Shown here: positions 32,868 through 39,639 of the stretch, piece after piece
Numbering within the stretch: position 1 is the first letter of the stretch
Layout: each line of letters opens with the position of its first letter
NCBI GenBank assembly: GCA_038258425.1
Contig: JBBSPV010000012.1
Coordinates: 1-64,000 of the forward strand
Length of the DNA: 64,000 nucleotides
Direction of reading: 5' to 3'
From: DATLGB01 sp038258425
Lineage (GTDB): Bacteria > Actinomycetota > Thermoleophilia > Solirubrobacterales > Solirubrobacteraceae
The notes under the pieces: generated by a model
Databases searched by the model: none
The model's input: the letters and a program-made list of their open reading frames with translations, nothing else
Told to the model about the DNA's origin: nothing
Made by a program: the position numbers and the translations under genes

Positions 32868-33652
32868 TGCCGGGTGACTGGCCCTTCGCCCCCGGTCCGT
32901 GGCTCGCCCTCGTCGCGGCGGTCGTCGCCTACGGCGGCGGTGTCGCGAAGCTGCGGCAGCGCGGGCGGGCGTGGAGCCCGTGGCGCACGCTGAGCTACGC
33001 CGCCGGGGTGACGGCCGTCGCCGTCGCCCTCGTCTCGCCCCTGGCGAGCGCGGACGACCGGCTGCCTGCGCACATGGCTCAGCACCTGCTGCTCGGCATG
33101 GGGGCGCCGCTGCTGCTCGCGCTGTCGGCGCCCGTGACGCTCGCGCTGCGGACATTGCCGCGCCCGGAGCGCACCGTGCTGGTCGGCGCGCTCCACTCGC
33201 GCGCGGTGCGGCTGGCGGCGCATCCGGCCGTGGCCAGCGGGATCTTCGTCGCCGGCCTGGTGGGCCTGTACTTCACGCCGCTGTACGGGTTGACCCTGAC
33301 CCACCCGGTGCTGCACGAGATCGCCCACGTCCACTTCCTCGTGGCCGGGTGCCTGTTCGCCTGGGCCTTCGTCGGCCTCGACCCGGTGCCGCGTCGGAGC
33401 TCGAGGACCGCGCAGGTCGGGCTGCTGGTCGCTGCGCTCGCCGCCCATGCGGTGATGGGCAAGCTGATCTACGCCGGCTACGGCGATGTCGGGCCCGCCG
33501 CCCCGGGTGAGCTGCGCGCCGGGGCCGAGCTCATGTACTACGGCGGGGACATCTTCGACGTCGCCCTGGTCGCGGCGTACTGCGGGCAGTGGTACGCGGC
33601 CGCCGGCCGCCGGCTGCGGCGCGATCGGCGCCTGGCGGCGCTGCGGAGCTAG
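32867..33652 (+). CDS. ctaG: caa3-type CtaG cytochrome c oxidase assembly protein
   Basis: This 261-residue membrane protein of the Caa3_CtaG family has about seven helices. Conserved features are PLASADDRLPAHMAQHLLLGMGAPLL, HEIAHVHFLVAGCLFAW, and the C-terminal MYYGGDIFDVALVAAYC with acidic residues. The His residues in helices probably bind copper during CuB-site assembly. It pairs with the DUF2243 gene by TGATG overlap. Downstream, 33653-33946 is non-coding and holds hairpins only. Confidence 0.9.
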   Translation: MPGDWPFAPGPWLALVAAVVAYGGGVAKLRQRGRAWSPWRTLSYAAGVTAVAVALVSPLASADDRLPAHMAQHLLLGMGAPLLLALSAPVTLALRTLPRPERTVLVGALHSRAVRLAAHPAVASGIFVAGLVGLYFTPLYGLTLTHPVLHEIAHVHFLVAGCLFAWAFVGLDPVPRRSSRTAQVGLLVAALAAHAVMGKLIYAGYGDVGPAAPGELRAGAELMYYGGDIFDVALVAAYCGQWYAAAGRRLRRDRRLAALRS

Positions 33653-33694
33653 CCGACCTCGGGCTCCGCCAGGCCGCGGGGCGGCGGCGGGTGT

Positions 33695-33706
33695 TTCTGA
33701 CCAGAA
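33695..33706. repeat. 12-bp palindrome TTCTGACCAGAA
   Basis: A short inverted repeat (TTCTG-AC-CAGAA) lies in the 294-bp gap between the convergent ctaG and gamma-glutamyltransferase genes, just before the larger hairpin. It may be part of the same repeat element. Its function is unknown. Confidence 0.4.
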
Positions 33707-33715
33707 GGCGGGGGT

Positions 33716-33762
33716 GGGTGGTCGAGGTTAGGTACCCCTGAGGGCCTCAACCTCGACCACCC
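33716..33762 (+). terminator. 14-bp stem hairpin between convergent genes
   Basis: GGGTGGTCGAGGTT (33716-33729) pairs perfectly with AACCTCGACCACCC (33749-33762) across a 19-base loop. It lies between the ends of ctaG (+) and the gamma-glutamyltransferase gene (-), as expected for a bidirectional terminator. Its right arm is part of a 23-bp sequence repeated at positions 8-30, so it may be a member of a dispersed hairpin family. Confidence 0.65.
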
Positions 33763-33764
33763 CC
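33742..33764 (+). repeat. 23-bp repeat, copy 2 (matches 8-30)
   Basis: Identical over 23 bases to positions 8-30. Here it includes the right arm of the intergenic hairpin and the C-rich stretch that follows it. Confidence 0.7.
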
Positions 33765-33946
33765 CCCGGGGCGACCGCTCGTGCGGAGCCGTCCGCCCTG
33801 GACGTCACGAGCACCCGCGCGCGACGGTCGGTCCGCAGCCGGCGGGCGGCCGGCCGGACGCGGCCGCACGGACACCGGGCCGCCCGGATCGGGTCGACGC
33901 CGCCGCGCGCGGGTCCTCGTGCCATGTGCCGCAGCATCCGCACGGC

Positions 33947-35698
33947 TCAGCGGCCGACGGCGTAGCCCTGCATCCCGCGCGGGTTGGCCCCGGCGCGCAG
34001 CACCCCGTCGGCCGAGCGGGAGACCGCCGACAACCGGCCCAGCGACCACGGCCCCGTGTCGACGACATCGTGGCCGCGCCCGCGCAGCGCGGCGAGCAGT
34101 GCGTCGCGCCCGCGGCCCTCGATCTCCATCCGGCCCGGCTGGGCGGCGCGTGGGAAGAACGAGCTCGGGAAGTGCGTCGAGTGGAAGGCCGGCGCGTCGA
34201 TCGCCTCCTGGAGGTTCAGGCCGAGGTCGACGACGCCGAGCAGCAGCAGCAGCGACCACTGGTCCTGCTGGTCGCCGCCGGGCGTCCCGTAGGCGAGCCA
34301 GCCCTCGCCGTCGCGCAGGGCCAGCGAGGGCGAGAGGGTCGTCCGCGGCCGCACCCCGCCGACCAGCGACGACGGGAGGCCTTCCTGCAGCCAGAACATC
34401 TGCGCGCGGGTGCCGAGGCAGAAGCCGAGGCCAGGCACCGCGGGCGAGGCCTGCAGCCAGCCGCCGCTGGGCGTCGCCGAGACGAGGTTGCCCCAGCGGT
34501 CGGCTACGTCGACGTGGCAGGTGTCCCCGCGCGTCGGCTCCCCGGCCCCGGCGTGGTCGCCGGGGCGCTCGGCCACCCCGTCCGGCAGGCGCGGCGCGGC
34601 CCCGCCGGGCGAGCCGGGCCGCAGCCGCAACGACGCACCGTCGCCGATCAGGCCGCGGCGCTCGGCGGCGTAGGCGGGACTCAACAGCGCGTCGAGCGGC
34701 GGTGGCTCCGCGGAATCGCCGTAGAACGCCTCGCGGTCGGCGAAGCAGAGCTTGGCCCCCTCCACGATCCGGTGGATCCGGTCGGCCGGGGGCAGCTGCG
34801 CCAGGTCGACGCCGGCGAGCAGCGCGAGCTGCTGCAGCTGCACCGGTCCCTGGCCCCACGGCCCCGTCTTGCAGACGGTCACGCCCCGGTACTCGAGCGT
34901 CACCGGCGCCTCGACCGTCGCCCGCCAGCCGGAGAGGTCGGCTTCGGAGAGCAGCCCGCGGTGGCGCCGGCCGGAGCTGTCGAGGGCGGCGAAGCCCGCG
35001 CTGAACCCGACGAGTGCCTCCGCGATCCAGCCGGCGCGCCAGGCCGCGCGGGCGTGCTCGAGCTGGCCGTCCCGGTCGCCCGTGGCCCGCTCGGCCTCGG
35101 TCACCAGGCGGCGGAAGGTCCCGGCCAGCGCCGGGCTGGACCAGCGCGACCCCGCCGCCGGCGCCCGTCCGTGGTCGAGCCACAGCTCCGCGGAACTCGG
35201 CCACGCGTCGCGGAACCGGTCGGCGACGCCGTCGATCGTCGCGCGCATGCCGGGAAGCACCGGATAGCCGCCCGACGCGTACTCGATAGCCGGGCCGAGC
35301 GCCTCCCGCAGGGGCAGCGTCCCGCGTTCGAGCAGTAGCAGCAGCCAGCCGTCGAAGGCGCCCGGCACGCAGGCCGCGAGCAGGCCCGTCCCCGGGACGG
35401 CGTCGAGGCCGAGCTCGTCGCGCAGCAGCCCGACGCTCGCCCGCGCGGGCGACACCCCCTGCCCGCAGACGACGAACGGCCGCTCGCCCGCGGCGTCCCA
35501 CCCGAGCAGCGGCATGTCGCCGCCCGGGCCGTTGAGATGCGGCTCGACGACCTGGAGGACGAAGCCCGCGACGACGGCGGCGTCGAACGCGTTGCCCCCG
35601 CGCTCCAGCGCGCCCATCCCGGCGCCCGAGGCGAGCCAGTGCGTCGAGGCGACCATGCCGAAGCGGCCCGAGAGCTCGGGACGGGTGGTGAAGCTCAC
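33947..35698 (-). CDS. gamma-glutamyltransferase family protein
   Basis: This 583-residue Ntn-hydrolase precursor is expected to cleave itself in front of the catalytic Thr. That Thr is in RGDTCHVDVADRWGNLVS (about residue 393), where the family has D-T-T/S-H. Other motifs are GNAFDAAVVAGFVLQVVEPH, GPGGDMPLLGWD and TLSPSLALRDGEGW. It has no signal peptide, so it is probably cytoplasmic, unlike E. coli GGT. It starts at GTG 35698, 23 bp from the divergent DUF2277 gene. Confidence 0.9.
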   Translation of the reverse strand: MSFTTRPELSGRFGMVASTHWLASGAGMGALERGGNAFDAAVVAGFVLQVVEPHLNGPGGDMPLLGWDAAGERPFVVCGQGVSPARASVGLLRDELGLDAVPGTGLLAACVPGAFDGWLLLLLERGTLPLREALGPAIEYASGGYPVLPGMRATIDGVADRFRDAWPSSAELWLDHGRAPAAGSRWSSPALAGTFRRLVTEAERATGDRDGQLEHARAAWRAGWIAEALVGFSAGFAALDSSGRRHRGLLSEADLSGWRATVEAPVTLEYRGVTVCKTGPWGQGPVQLQQLALLAGVDLAQLPPADRIHRIVEGAKLCFADREAFYGDSAEPPPLDALLSPAYAAERRGLIGDGASLRLRPGSPGGAAPRLPDGVAERPGDHAGAGEPTRGDTCHVDVADRWGNLVSATPSGGWLQASPAVPGLGFCLGTRAQMFWLQEGLPSSLVGGVRPRTTLSPSLALRDGEGWLAYGTPGGDQQDQWSLLLLLGVVDLGLNLQEAIDAPAFHSTHFPSSFFPRAAQPGRMEIEGRGRDALLAALRGRGHDVVDTGPWSLGRLSAVSRSADGVLRAGANPRGMQGYAVGR

Positions 35699-35721
35699 GG
35701 GATCGTCGGTACCCTCGACGC

Positions 35722-35994
35722 ATGTGCCGCAATATCCGCACCCTGCACAACTTCGAGCCGCCCGCGACTGCCGATGAGGTCGAAGCCGCCGCGCTGCAGT
35801 ACGTCCGCAAGGTGAGCGGGTCCACGCGCCCGTCCCAGGCCAACGAGGCTGCGTTCGACCGTGCCGTGGACGAGGTCACCCGGACCACCCGCACGCTGCT
35901 GTCCGAGCTGGTCACCGCTGCACCGCCCAAGGACCGCGAGACGGAGGCGGCCAAAGCGCGCGAGCGCGCCGCGAAGCGCTACGTCGCCGCCTGA
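35722..35994 (+). CDS. DUF2277 family protein
   Basis: This 90-residue protein starts MCRNIRTLHNFEPPATADEV and has the conserved YVRKVSGSTRPSQANEAAFD and a helical tail. DUF2277 proteins are small, widespread in actinobacteria, and of unknown function. The invariant N-terminal MCRNI Cys may be functional. Only 23 bp separates its ATG from the start of the divergent gamma-glutamyltransferase gene, so the promoters must overlap the genes or each other. Confidence 0.9.
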   Translation: MCRNIRTLHNFEPPATADEVEAAALQYVRKVSGSTRPSQANEAAFDRAVDEVTRTTRTLLSELVTAAPPKDRETEAAKARERAAKRYVAA

Positions 35995-36092
35995 GCCGCC
36001 CGCCAGGTGGAGGTCCCCTGGGGGCGTGCACCTCCCTCGAGTCTCGGCACCGCCCCGCGCGGCCCTGACCGCGCCGGCCGCCTGCGCTGCGC

Positions 36093-36650
36093 TCAGGCTC
36101 GGTGGTCGAGGTCGCTGAAGGTGATGTCGATCTGCCCGACATCGGCGCCGGTCAGGGTCCGCAGCCGGCGCCGCAGGACGGCGCGGACCGCGGCGGCGAC
36201 GGCGTGCAGCGCCGGGCCGTAGGCGGCGACCAGCCGGACGGACAGGTCGAGACGGTCGGGCTCACCGGGCCGGCCGGGCGCCGGCCGGGCGGACGCGAAG
36301 TGCACGTCGGGGACCGCGAGAGCGGTGTGCCCCGCGACGCGGGCGATCACGTCGTGGCTGATCTGCGTCCGCCCCCGCGGCACGGCGAGGATGAGGTTGC
36401 GGGCGGCCCGGCCGGCGAGGTTGCGGACGCGGCGCATGACCCGCACGGTGAGTCCGTGGGGCACGGGCACCGGGACGCGTGCGAGGGCCCGCACGTCCTC
36501 CCAGGCCGTGCCCAGGCCCCGCAGCGCGGTCTGGCAGTAGGGGCACCGCTCCTGGTGCCGCGGGTCGGCGGCCGGCGTTCCCTCGGTGGCCTGCGCCACG
36601 AGGGCCTCGAGCTCCGCGCCGCACGGCAGCCGGTCGTCGTGCGGGCTCAT
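36093..36650 (-). CDS. zinc-finger plus Asp23/Gls24-like fusion (candidate anti-sigma factor)
   Basis: The 185-residue protein has an N-terminal anti-sigma-type zinc-binding segment (LPCGAELEALV, then DPRHQERCPYCQTAL, a HxxxCxxC motif). A C-terminal Asp23/Gls24-like domain follows (RTQISHDVIARVAGHTALAV, then VDLSVRLVAAYG as LDLSVRLVAAYG, and VGQIDITFSDLDH). It has no membrane helix. Its ATG at 36650 overlaps the stop of the ECF sigma gene by 4 bases, the usual position of an anti-sigma factor. It probably binds the sigma factor and, through its Asp23-like part, may respond to the Asp23 proteins encoded divergently. The anti-sigma role is inference. Confidence 0.7.
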   Translation of the reverse strand: MSPHDDRLPCGAELEALVAQATEGTPAADPRHQERCPYCQTALRGLGTAWEDVRALARVPVPVPHGLTVRVMRRVRNLAGRAARNLILAVPRGRTQISHDVIARVAGHTALAVPDVHFASARPAPGRPGEPDRLDLSVRLVAAYGPALHAVAAAVRAVLRRRLRTLTGADVGQIDITFSDLDHRA

Positions 36651-37183
36651 CGCCACTCCGCCGTCGCCTTGAGGATCGACAGGCGCGCGCGGTGGATGCG
36701 GCCCTTGACGGCCGGCACGGTGGTGTCGAGGACCGCCGCCGCCTGCTCGTAGGAGAGGCCTTCGAACTCGCGCAGGACGAGCGCGGCGCGCTGATCGGGC
36801 GGCAGGCCGGCGATCTGCCGGGCGACGGCGTCCAGGCGCTCGCGCTGCTCCGCGCGCGCCGCCGGATCGGCTCCGGCGTCCAGCTGGTCGTCGTCCAGGG
36901 CGGCCTGCGGCCGCCGGGTGGCGAGCAGGTCGAGGCAGCGACGGGTCACGATGCGATAGAGCCAGGTCGCGACGGCGCTGTCACCGCGGAAGCGCCCCAG
37001 GGAGCGCCAGGCCCGGACGAACGTGTCCTGGGTGACGTCCTCCGCGTCCGCCGCCGAGTGCAGCAGCCGCAGGGCGACGCGGTACACGGTCCCCTGATGG
37101 CGACGCACGAGCATCTCGAAGGCGTCCACGTCGCCGGCCTGCGCCGCCTCGACCAGGACGCGGTCATCGACCTGGACGACCAC
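36647..37183 (-). CDS. ECF-type RNA polymerase sigma factor
   Basis: This 178-residue sigma factor has region 2 (DAFEMLVRRHQGTVYRVALR, then DAEDVTQDTFVRAWRSL and WLYRIVTRRCLDLL) and region 4 (LPPDQRAALVLREFEGLSYE, then AVLDTTVPAVKGRIHRAR). The GTG at 37183 is used. It is coupled to the zinc-finger/Asp23 gene and divergent from an Asp23 operon 200 bp away, so that operon is its most likely target along with itself. Confidence 0.93.
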   Translation of the reverse strand: MVVQVDDRVLVEAAQAGDVDAFEMLVRRHQGTVYRVALRLLHSAADAEDVTQDTFVRAWRSLGRFRGDSAVATWLYRIVTRRCLDLLATRRPQAALDDDQLDAGADPAARAEQRERLDAVARQIAGLPPDQRAALVLREFEGLSYEQAAAVLDTTVPAVKGRIHRARLSILKATAEWR

Positions 37184-37274
37184 GTGGCGCGCGGAGGCGG
37201 TCGGTCGGCGGGCGCTGCCGCGGTCTGTAGGGCTCGAGGGCCATGCGTCTGGGTGCGACCGCGGTCGCGGAGGA

Positions 37275-37303
37275 AAGTTTCGCGGTCGCCGCAGAACTTT
37301 CGC
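37275..37303 (+). promoter_or_regulatory. tandem AA(G/C)TTTCGC motifs in the sigma/Asp23 divergent region
   Basis: AAGTTTCGC at 37275-37283 and AACTTTCGC at 37295-37303 are spaced 20 bp, about two helical turns, in the 200-bp gap between the divergent sigma gene and the Asp23 operon. They could be activator sites or promoter -35-type elements for the ECF sigma factor. This is a weak prediction. Confidence 0.3.
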
Positions 37304-37383
37304 ATGCGGACCCGGTCAGACGTTCAGCCGGCGCACCCGGGAGCGATCCGGGCCTCGCTCCGCCCAGACCTACAGGAGGCACC

Positions 37384-37857
37384 ATGTCCGACGCATCCCC
37401 GTCCGAGTCGCAGAGCAGCACCGCGGTCACGCAGCGCGAGAGCCATCGGGGCGGCGCACCCGCCACGCCGCTGCAGACCGAGCAGGGCAACACGACGATC
37501 GACACCACCGTCGTGACCAAGGTGGCCGGCATCGCCGCCCGCGAGGTGCGCGGCGTCCACAACCTCGGCGGCGGCGTCGGTCGCGCGCTGGGCGGGGTGG
37601 CGCAGCGCGTCGGCGTGGGCGACGAGCGCAGCCAGGGCGTGTCGGTCGACGTCGGGGAGCGCGAGGCGGCGGTCGACCTGACCGTGGTGATCGAGTACGG
37701 CGAGTCGATCCCCCAGGTCTCGCAGGCGATCCGCGACAACGTCATCAAGCGCATCGAGGGCATCTGCGGGCTCACGGTCACCGAGGTCAACGTCGCGGTC
37801 AACGACCTCTACTTCCCGGGGGACGAGACGCAGGAAGAGCCCTCGCGCGTCGAGTAG
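37384..37857 (+). CDS. Asp23/Gls24 family envelope stress protein
   Basis: This 157-residue protein has an N-terminal disordered stretch (Ser/Gln/Thr-rich), then the Asp23 domain: TIDTTVVTKVAGIAAREVRG, GVSVDVGEREAAVDLTVVIE, IRDNVIKRIEGICGL and VNVAVNDLYFPGD. Asp23-like proteins form membrane-associated assemblies that counter envelope stress. The ATG at 37384 is preceded by AGGAGGCACC, a strong ribosome-binding site. It is the first gene of a five-gene operon. Confidence 0.92.
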   Translation: MSDASPSESQSSTAVTQRESHRGGAPATPLQTEQGNTTIDTTVVTKVAGIAAREVRGVHNLGGGVGRALGGVAQRVGVGDERSQGVSVDVGEREAAVDLTVVIEYGESIPQVSQAIRDNVIKRIEGICGLTVTEVNVAVNDLYFPGDETQEEPSRVE

Positions 37858-37867
37858 CCGGCCCGCC

Positions 37868-38251
37868 GTGACCCCGTCCCCTCCAGCCGCGCAACCGGCG
37901 CCGACCGATCGTGGCCACCTCGCGCGGCTAGCGCTCGAGGCGGCCCTGGCCGTGCCCGGTGTCGCCGGCGCCGTGGCCGGTCCCGGCCTCCCGCGGGTGA
38001 CCGTCGACGCCACCGGGCGGATGCTCGGCGTGTCGGCGACGGCGCAGGCCGACGGCCGCTACGCGGTCGACCTGTGCCTCGTCGCCGACCTCGTGCCGCT
38101 GCACCCGCTCGCCGACCGCATCCGTACCCGGGTGCGGGGCGCCGTGACGCGCGCCGGGGTGGGCGGCGCGCTCGGCGGCATCGACGTCGAGTTCGCCGAC
38201 CTGGCGGCGCCGCGGCCGGGTGCCGCGGGCCTCGCCGGAGGTCCCCGATGA
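37868..38251 (+). CDS. divergent Asp23-like hypothetical protein
   Basis: This 127-residue protein, from GTG 37868, has the pattern ALAVPGVAGAVAGPGLPRV, then YAVDLCLVADLVPLHPLAD and GGIDVEFADLA. The order of strand-helix elements and the closing I-D-V-E-F strand resemble a shortened Asp23 fold. It is 10 bp after the Asp23 gene and overlaps the next gene by 4 bases. It probably is a second subunit of the same envelope assembly; this is inference from context. Confidence 0.65.
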   Translation: MTPSPPAAQPAPTDRGHLARLALEAALAVPGVAGAVAGPGLPRVTVDATGRMLGVSATAQADGRYAVDLCLVADLVPLHPLADRIRTRVRGAVTRAGVGGALGGIDVEFADLAAPRPGAAGLAGGPR

Positions 38252-38835
38252 TCCTGCTCGCCCGGGCGCTGGTGCGGCTCCTGTCGCTGTTGCTGCTCAT
38301 CCTCCTCGCGCTCGCGGGCCTCGGGCTCGCCGTCTTCTGCATCGACACGGGAACGAGCGGGCAGAGCCTCGGCCACCTCGCGGCGCTGCTGCATCTCGAC
38401 ACGTTCGCCGGGACGGTCGGCAGCTGGCTCGACCAGCTCGAGGCCGGCGGGCCGGTCGCGGCGGTCGCCGCCCTCTGCGGGTTCGGCGCCATGCTCCTCG
38501 GCCTGCTGCTGCTGGCCGGCGTGCTCGTCCCGCGCCGGGAGCGTCTCGTCACGCTCACCGCCGACCCGGACGGGACGCTCGCCGCGCGCCGCCGCCCGCT
38601 CGCGCAGGCCGCCCAGTCCCTCGTGGAGCAGACGCGCGGCGTCTCGGACGCCAAAGCACGTGTACGACCGCGGCGCCGGACGGGAGGACGGCTGCGCATC
38701 CGGGCCACCCGCCCGCGCCCGGCGCAGGCGGACGCGGTCCACAGCGCGATCGTCGAGCAGCTGCGTGAGCTCACCGAGCCGTTCGAGCTCAAGGCCAGCG
38801 TCGCGGTCGGGCGCGACGGCGAGCGGGTCCAGTAG
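38248..38835 (+). CDS. AmaP-like membrane anchor of the Asp23 operon
   Basis: This 195-residue protein has two N-terminal membrane helices (LSLLLLILLALAGLGLAVF and MLLGLLLLAGVLV) separated by an extracytoplasmic loop. A basic cytoplasmic domain follows with RLVTLTADPDGTLAARRRPL and an Asp23-like end (FELKASVAVGRDGERV). The layout matches AmaP, the membrane anchor that recruits Asp23 to the membrane. The ATG at 38248 overlaps the preceding stop, and the next gene starts directly after its own stop. Confidence 0.72.
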   Translation: MILLARALVRLLSLLLLILLALAGLGLAVFCIDTGTSGQSLGHLAALLHLDTFAGTVGSWLDQLEAGGPVAAVAALCGFGAMLLGLLLLAGVLVPRRERLVTLTADPDGTLAARRRPLAQAAQSLVEQTRGVSDAKARVRPRRRTGGRLRIRATRPRPAQADAVHSAIVEQLRELTEPFELKASVAVGRDGERVQ

Positions 38836-39444
38836 ATGCCGCGCCAGCGCCTGCACCTGCGCACGTCGCCGCTCGCCCTCGTCGGGCGACTGCTCGTCCT
38901 GCTCGTAGCCCTCGCGCTGCTTTGGTACGGCCTCATGACGCTGCTGCTCGCCGTCAAGGTGGCGCCGGGCACGGTCAACGCGATCAGCGGCTACCGCACG
39001 GCGTTCGACTGGCTGACGGGGCTCACGCCGGACGACGTCGACGGCGCCACCACGCGTGGCATCGTCGCGGGCGCCGGCGTCCTCGCCTTCGTCGTGTTCG
39101 GGTACCTCGCGTTCAAGGAGATCCCGCGTCCCCACCTCACGCGCCACGATCTGCACCTGAGCGCCGGCGACCACGGACAGACCGTCGTCGAGCCCCGCGC
39201 CGTCGAGCGTCTGGCCGAGACGGCCGCCCGGCAGAGCTCGGCGATCTCGGGCGCCGACGGCCGCTACGGCGAGGACGACCTGACCCTGACCGTCACGGTC
39301 AGCCGGGCGCGGGACCTCGCCGGCACCCTGCGTGACGTCCAGCGGCGCGTCGTGCGCGCGCTGGACGAGCACCAACTACCCCCCCTGCCCGTCAACGTGA
39401 CACTCACCGGCCTCGACCGCCGTCACAGAAGGGAGCTCAGATGA
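38836..39444 (+). CDS. second AmaP/DUF6286-like membrane protein
   Basis: This 202-residue protein has two membrane helices (LVGRLLVLLVALALLWYG, then IVAGAGVLAFVVFGYLA) and a cytoplasmic domain with DLTLTVTVSRARDLAGTL and LPVNVTLTGLDRRHRRELR. It parallels the preceding gene in design and may form a hetero-oligomeric anchor with it. Its ATG follows the upstream TAG without a gap. Its stop overlaps the start of the small membrane protein gene. Confidence 0.7.
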   Translation: MPRQRLHLRTSPLALVGRLLVLLVALALLWYGLMTLLLAVKVAPGTVNAISGYRTAFDWLTGLTPDDVDGATTRGIVAGAGVLAFVVFGYLAFKEIPRPHLTRHDLHLSAGDHGQTVVEPRAVERLAETAARQSSAISGADGRYGEDDLTLTVTVSRARDLAGTLRDVQRRVVRALDEHQLPPLPVNVTLTGLDRRHRRELR

Positions 39445-39632
39445 TGAGCCTCAAGTACTTCCTCGGTCTGCTCGGCTTCGCGTTCGTCGCCGCGTGGATC
39501 GCGTTCAGCTTCGGCGAGGCGTGCCTCTGCCTCGTGGGCGCCGGCCTCTTCTACGCCGTCGGGGGCGTCCTGCAGGGCGAGATCGATCTCGGCGAGGTCC
39601 AGTCGCGCCTGCAGGGCCAGCAGGGCGGCTGA
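39441..39632 (+). CDS. small membrane protein of the Asp23 operon
   Basis: This 63-residue protein has two hydrophobic helices (YFLGLLGFAFVAAWIAFSF, then LCLVGAGLFYAVGGVLQG) and a short polar tail ending LQGQQGG. Similar two-helix peptides (DUF2273-like) end Asp23 operons in other bacteria. The ATG at 39441 overlaps the preceding stop; a second in-frame ATG at 39444 is possible. It converges on the next gene with an 8-bp gap. Confidence 0.7.
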   Translation: MMSLKYFLGLLGFAFVAAWIAFSFGEACLCLVGAGLFYAVGGVLQGEIDLGEVQSRLQGQQGG

Positions 39633-39639
39633 GCTGCGG

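Noticed and set aside
37164..37802. Minus-strand frame of 212 codons across the Asp23 gene
   Set aside because: Antisense shadow of the Asp23 gene, which has a strong ribosome-binding site and family motifs.
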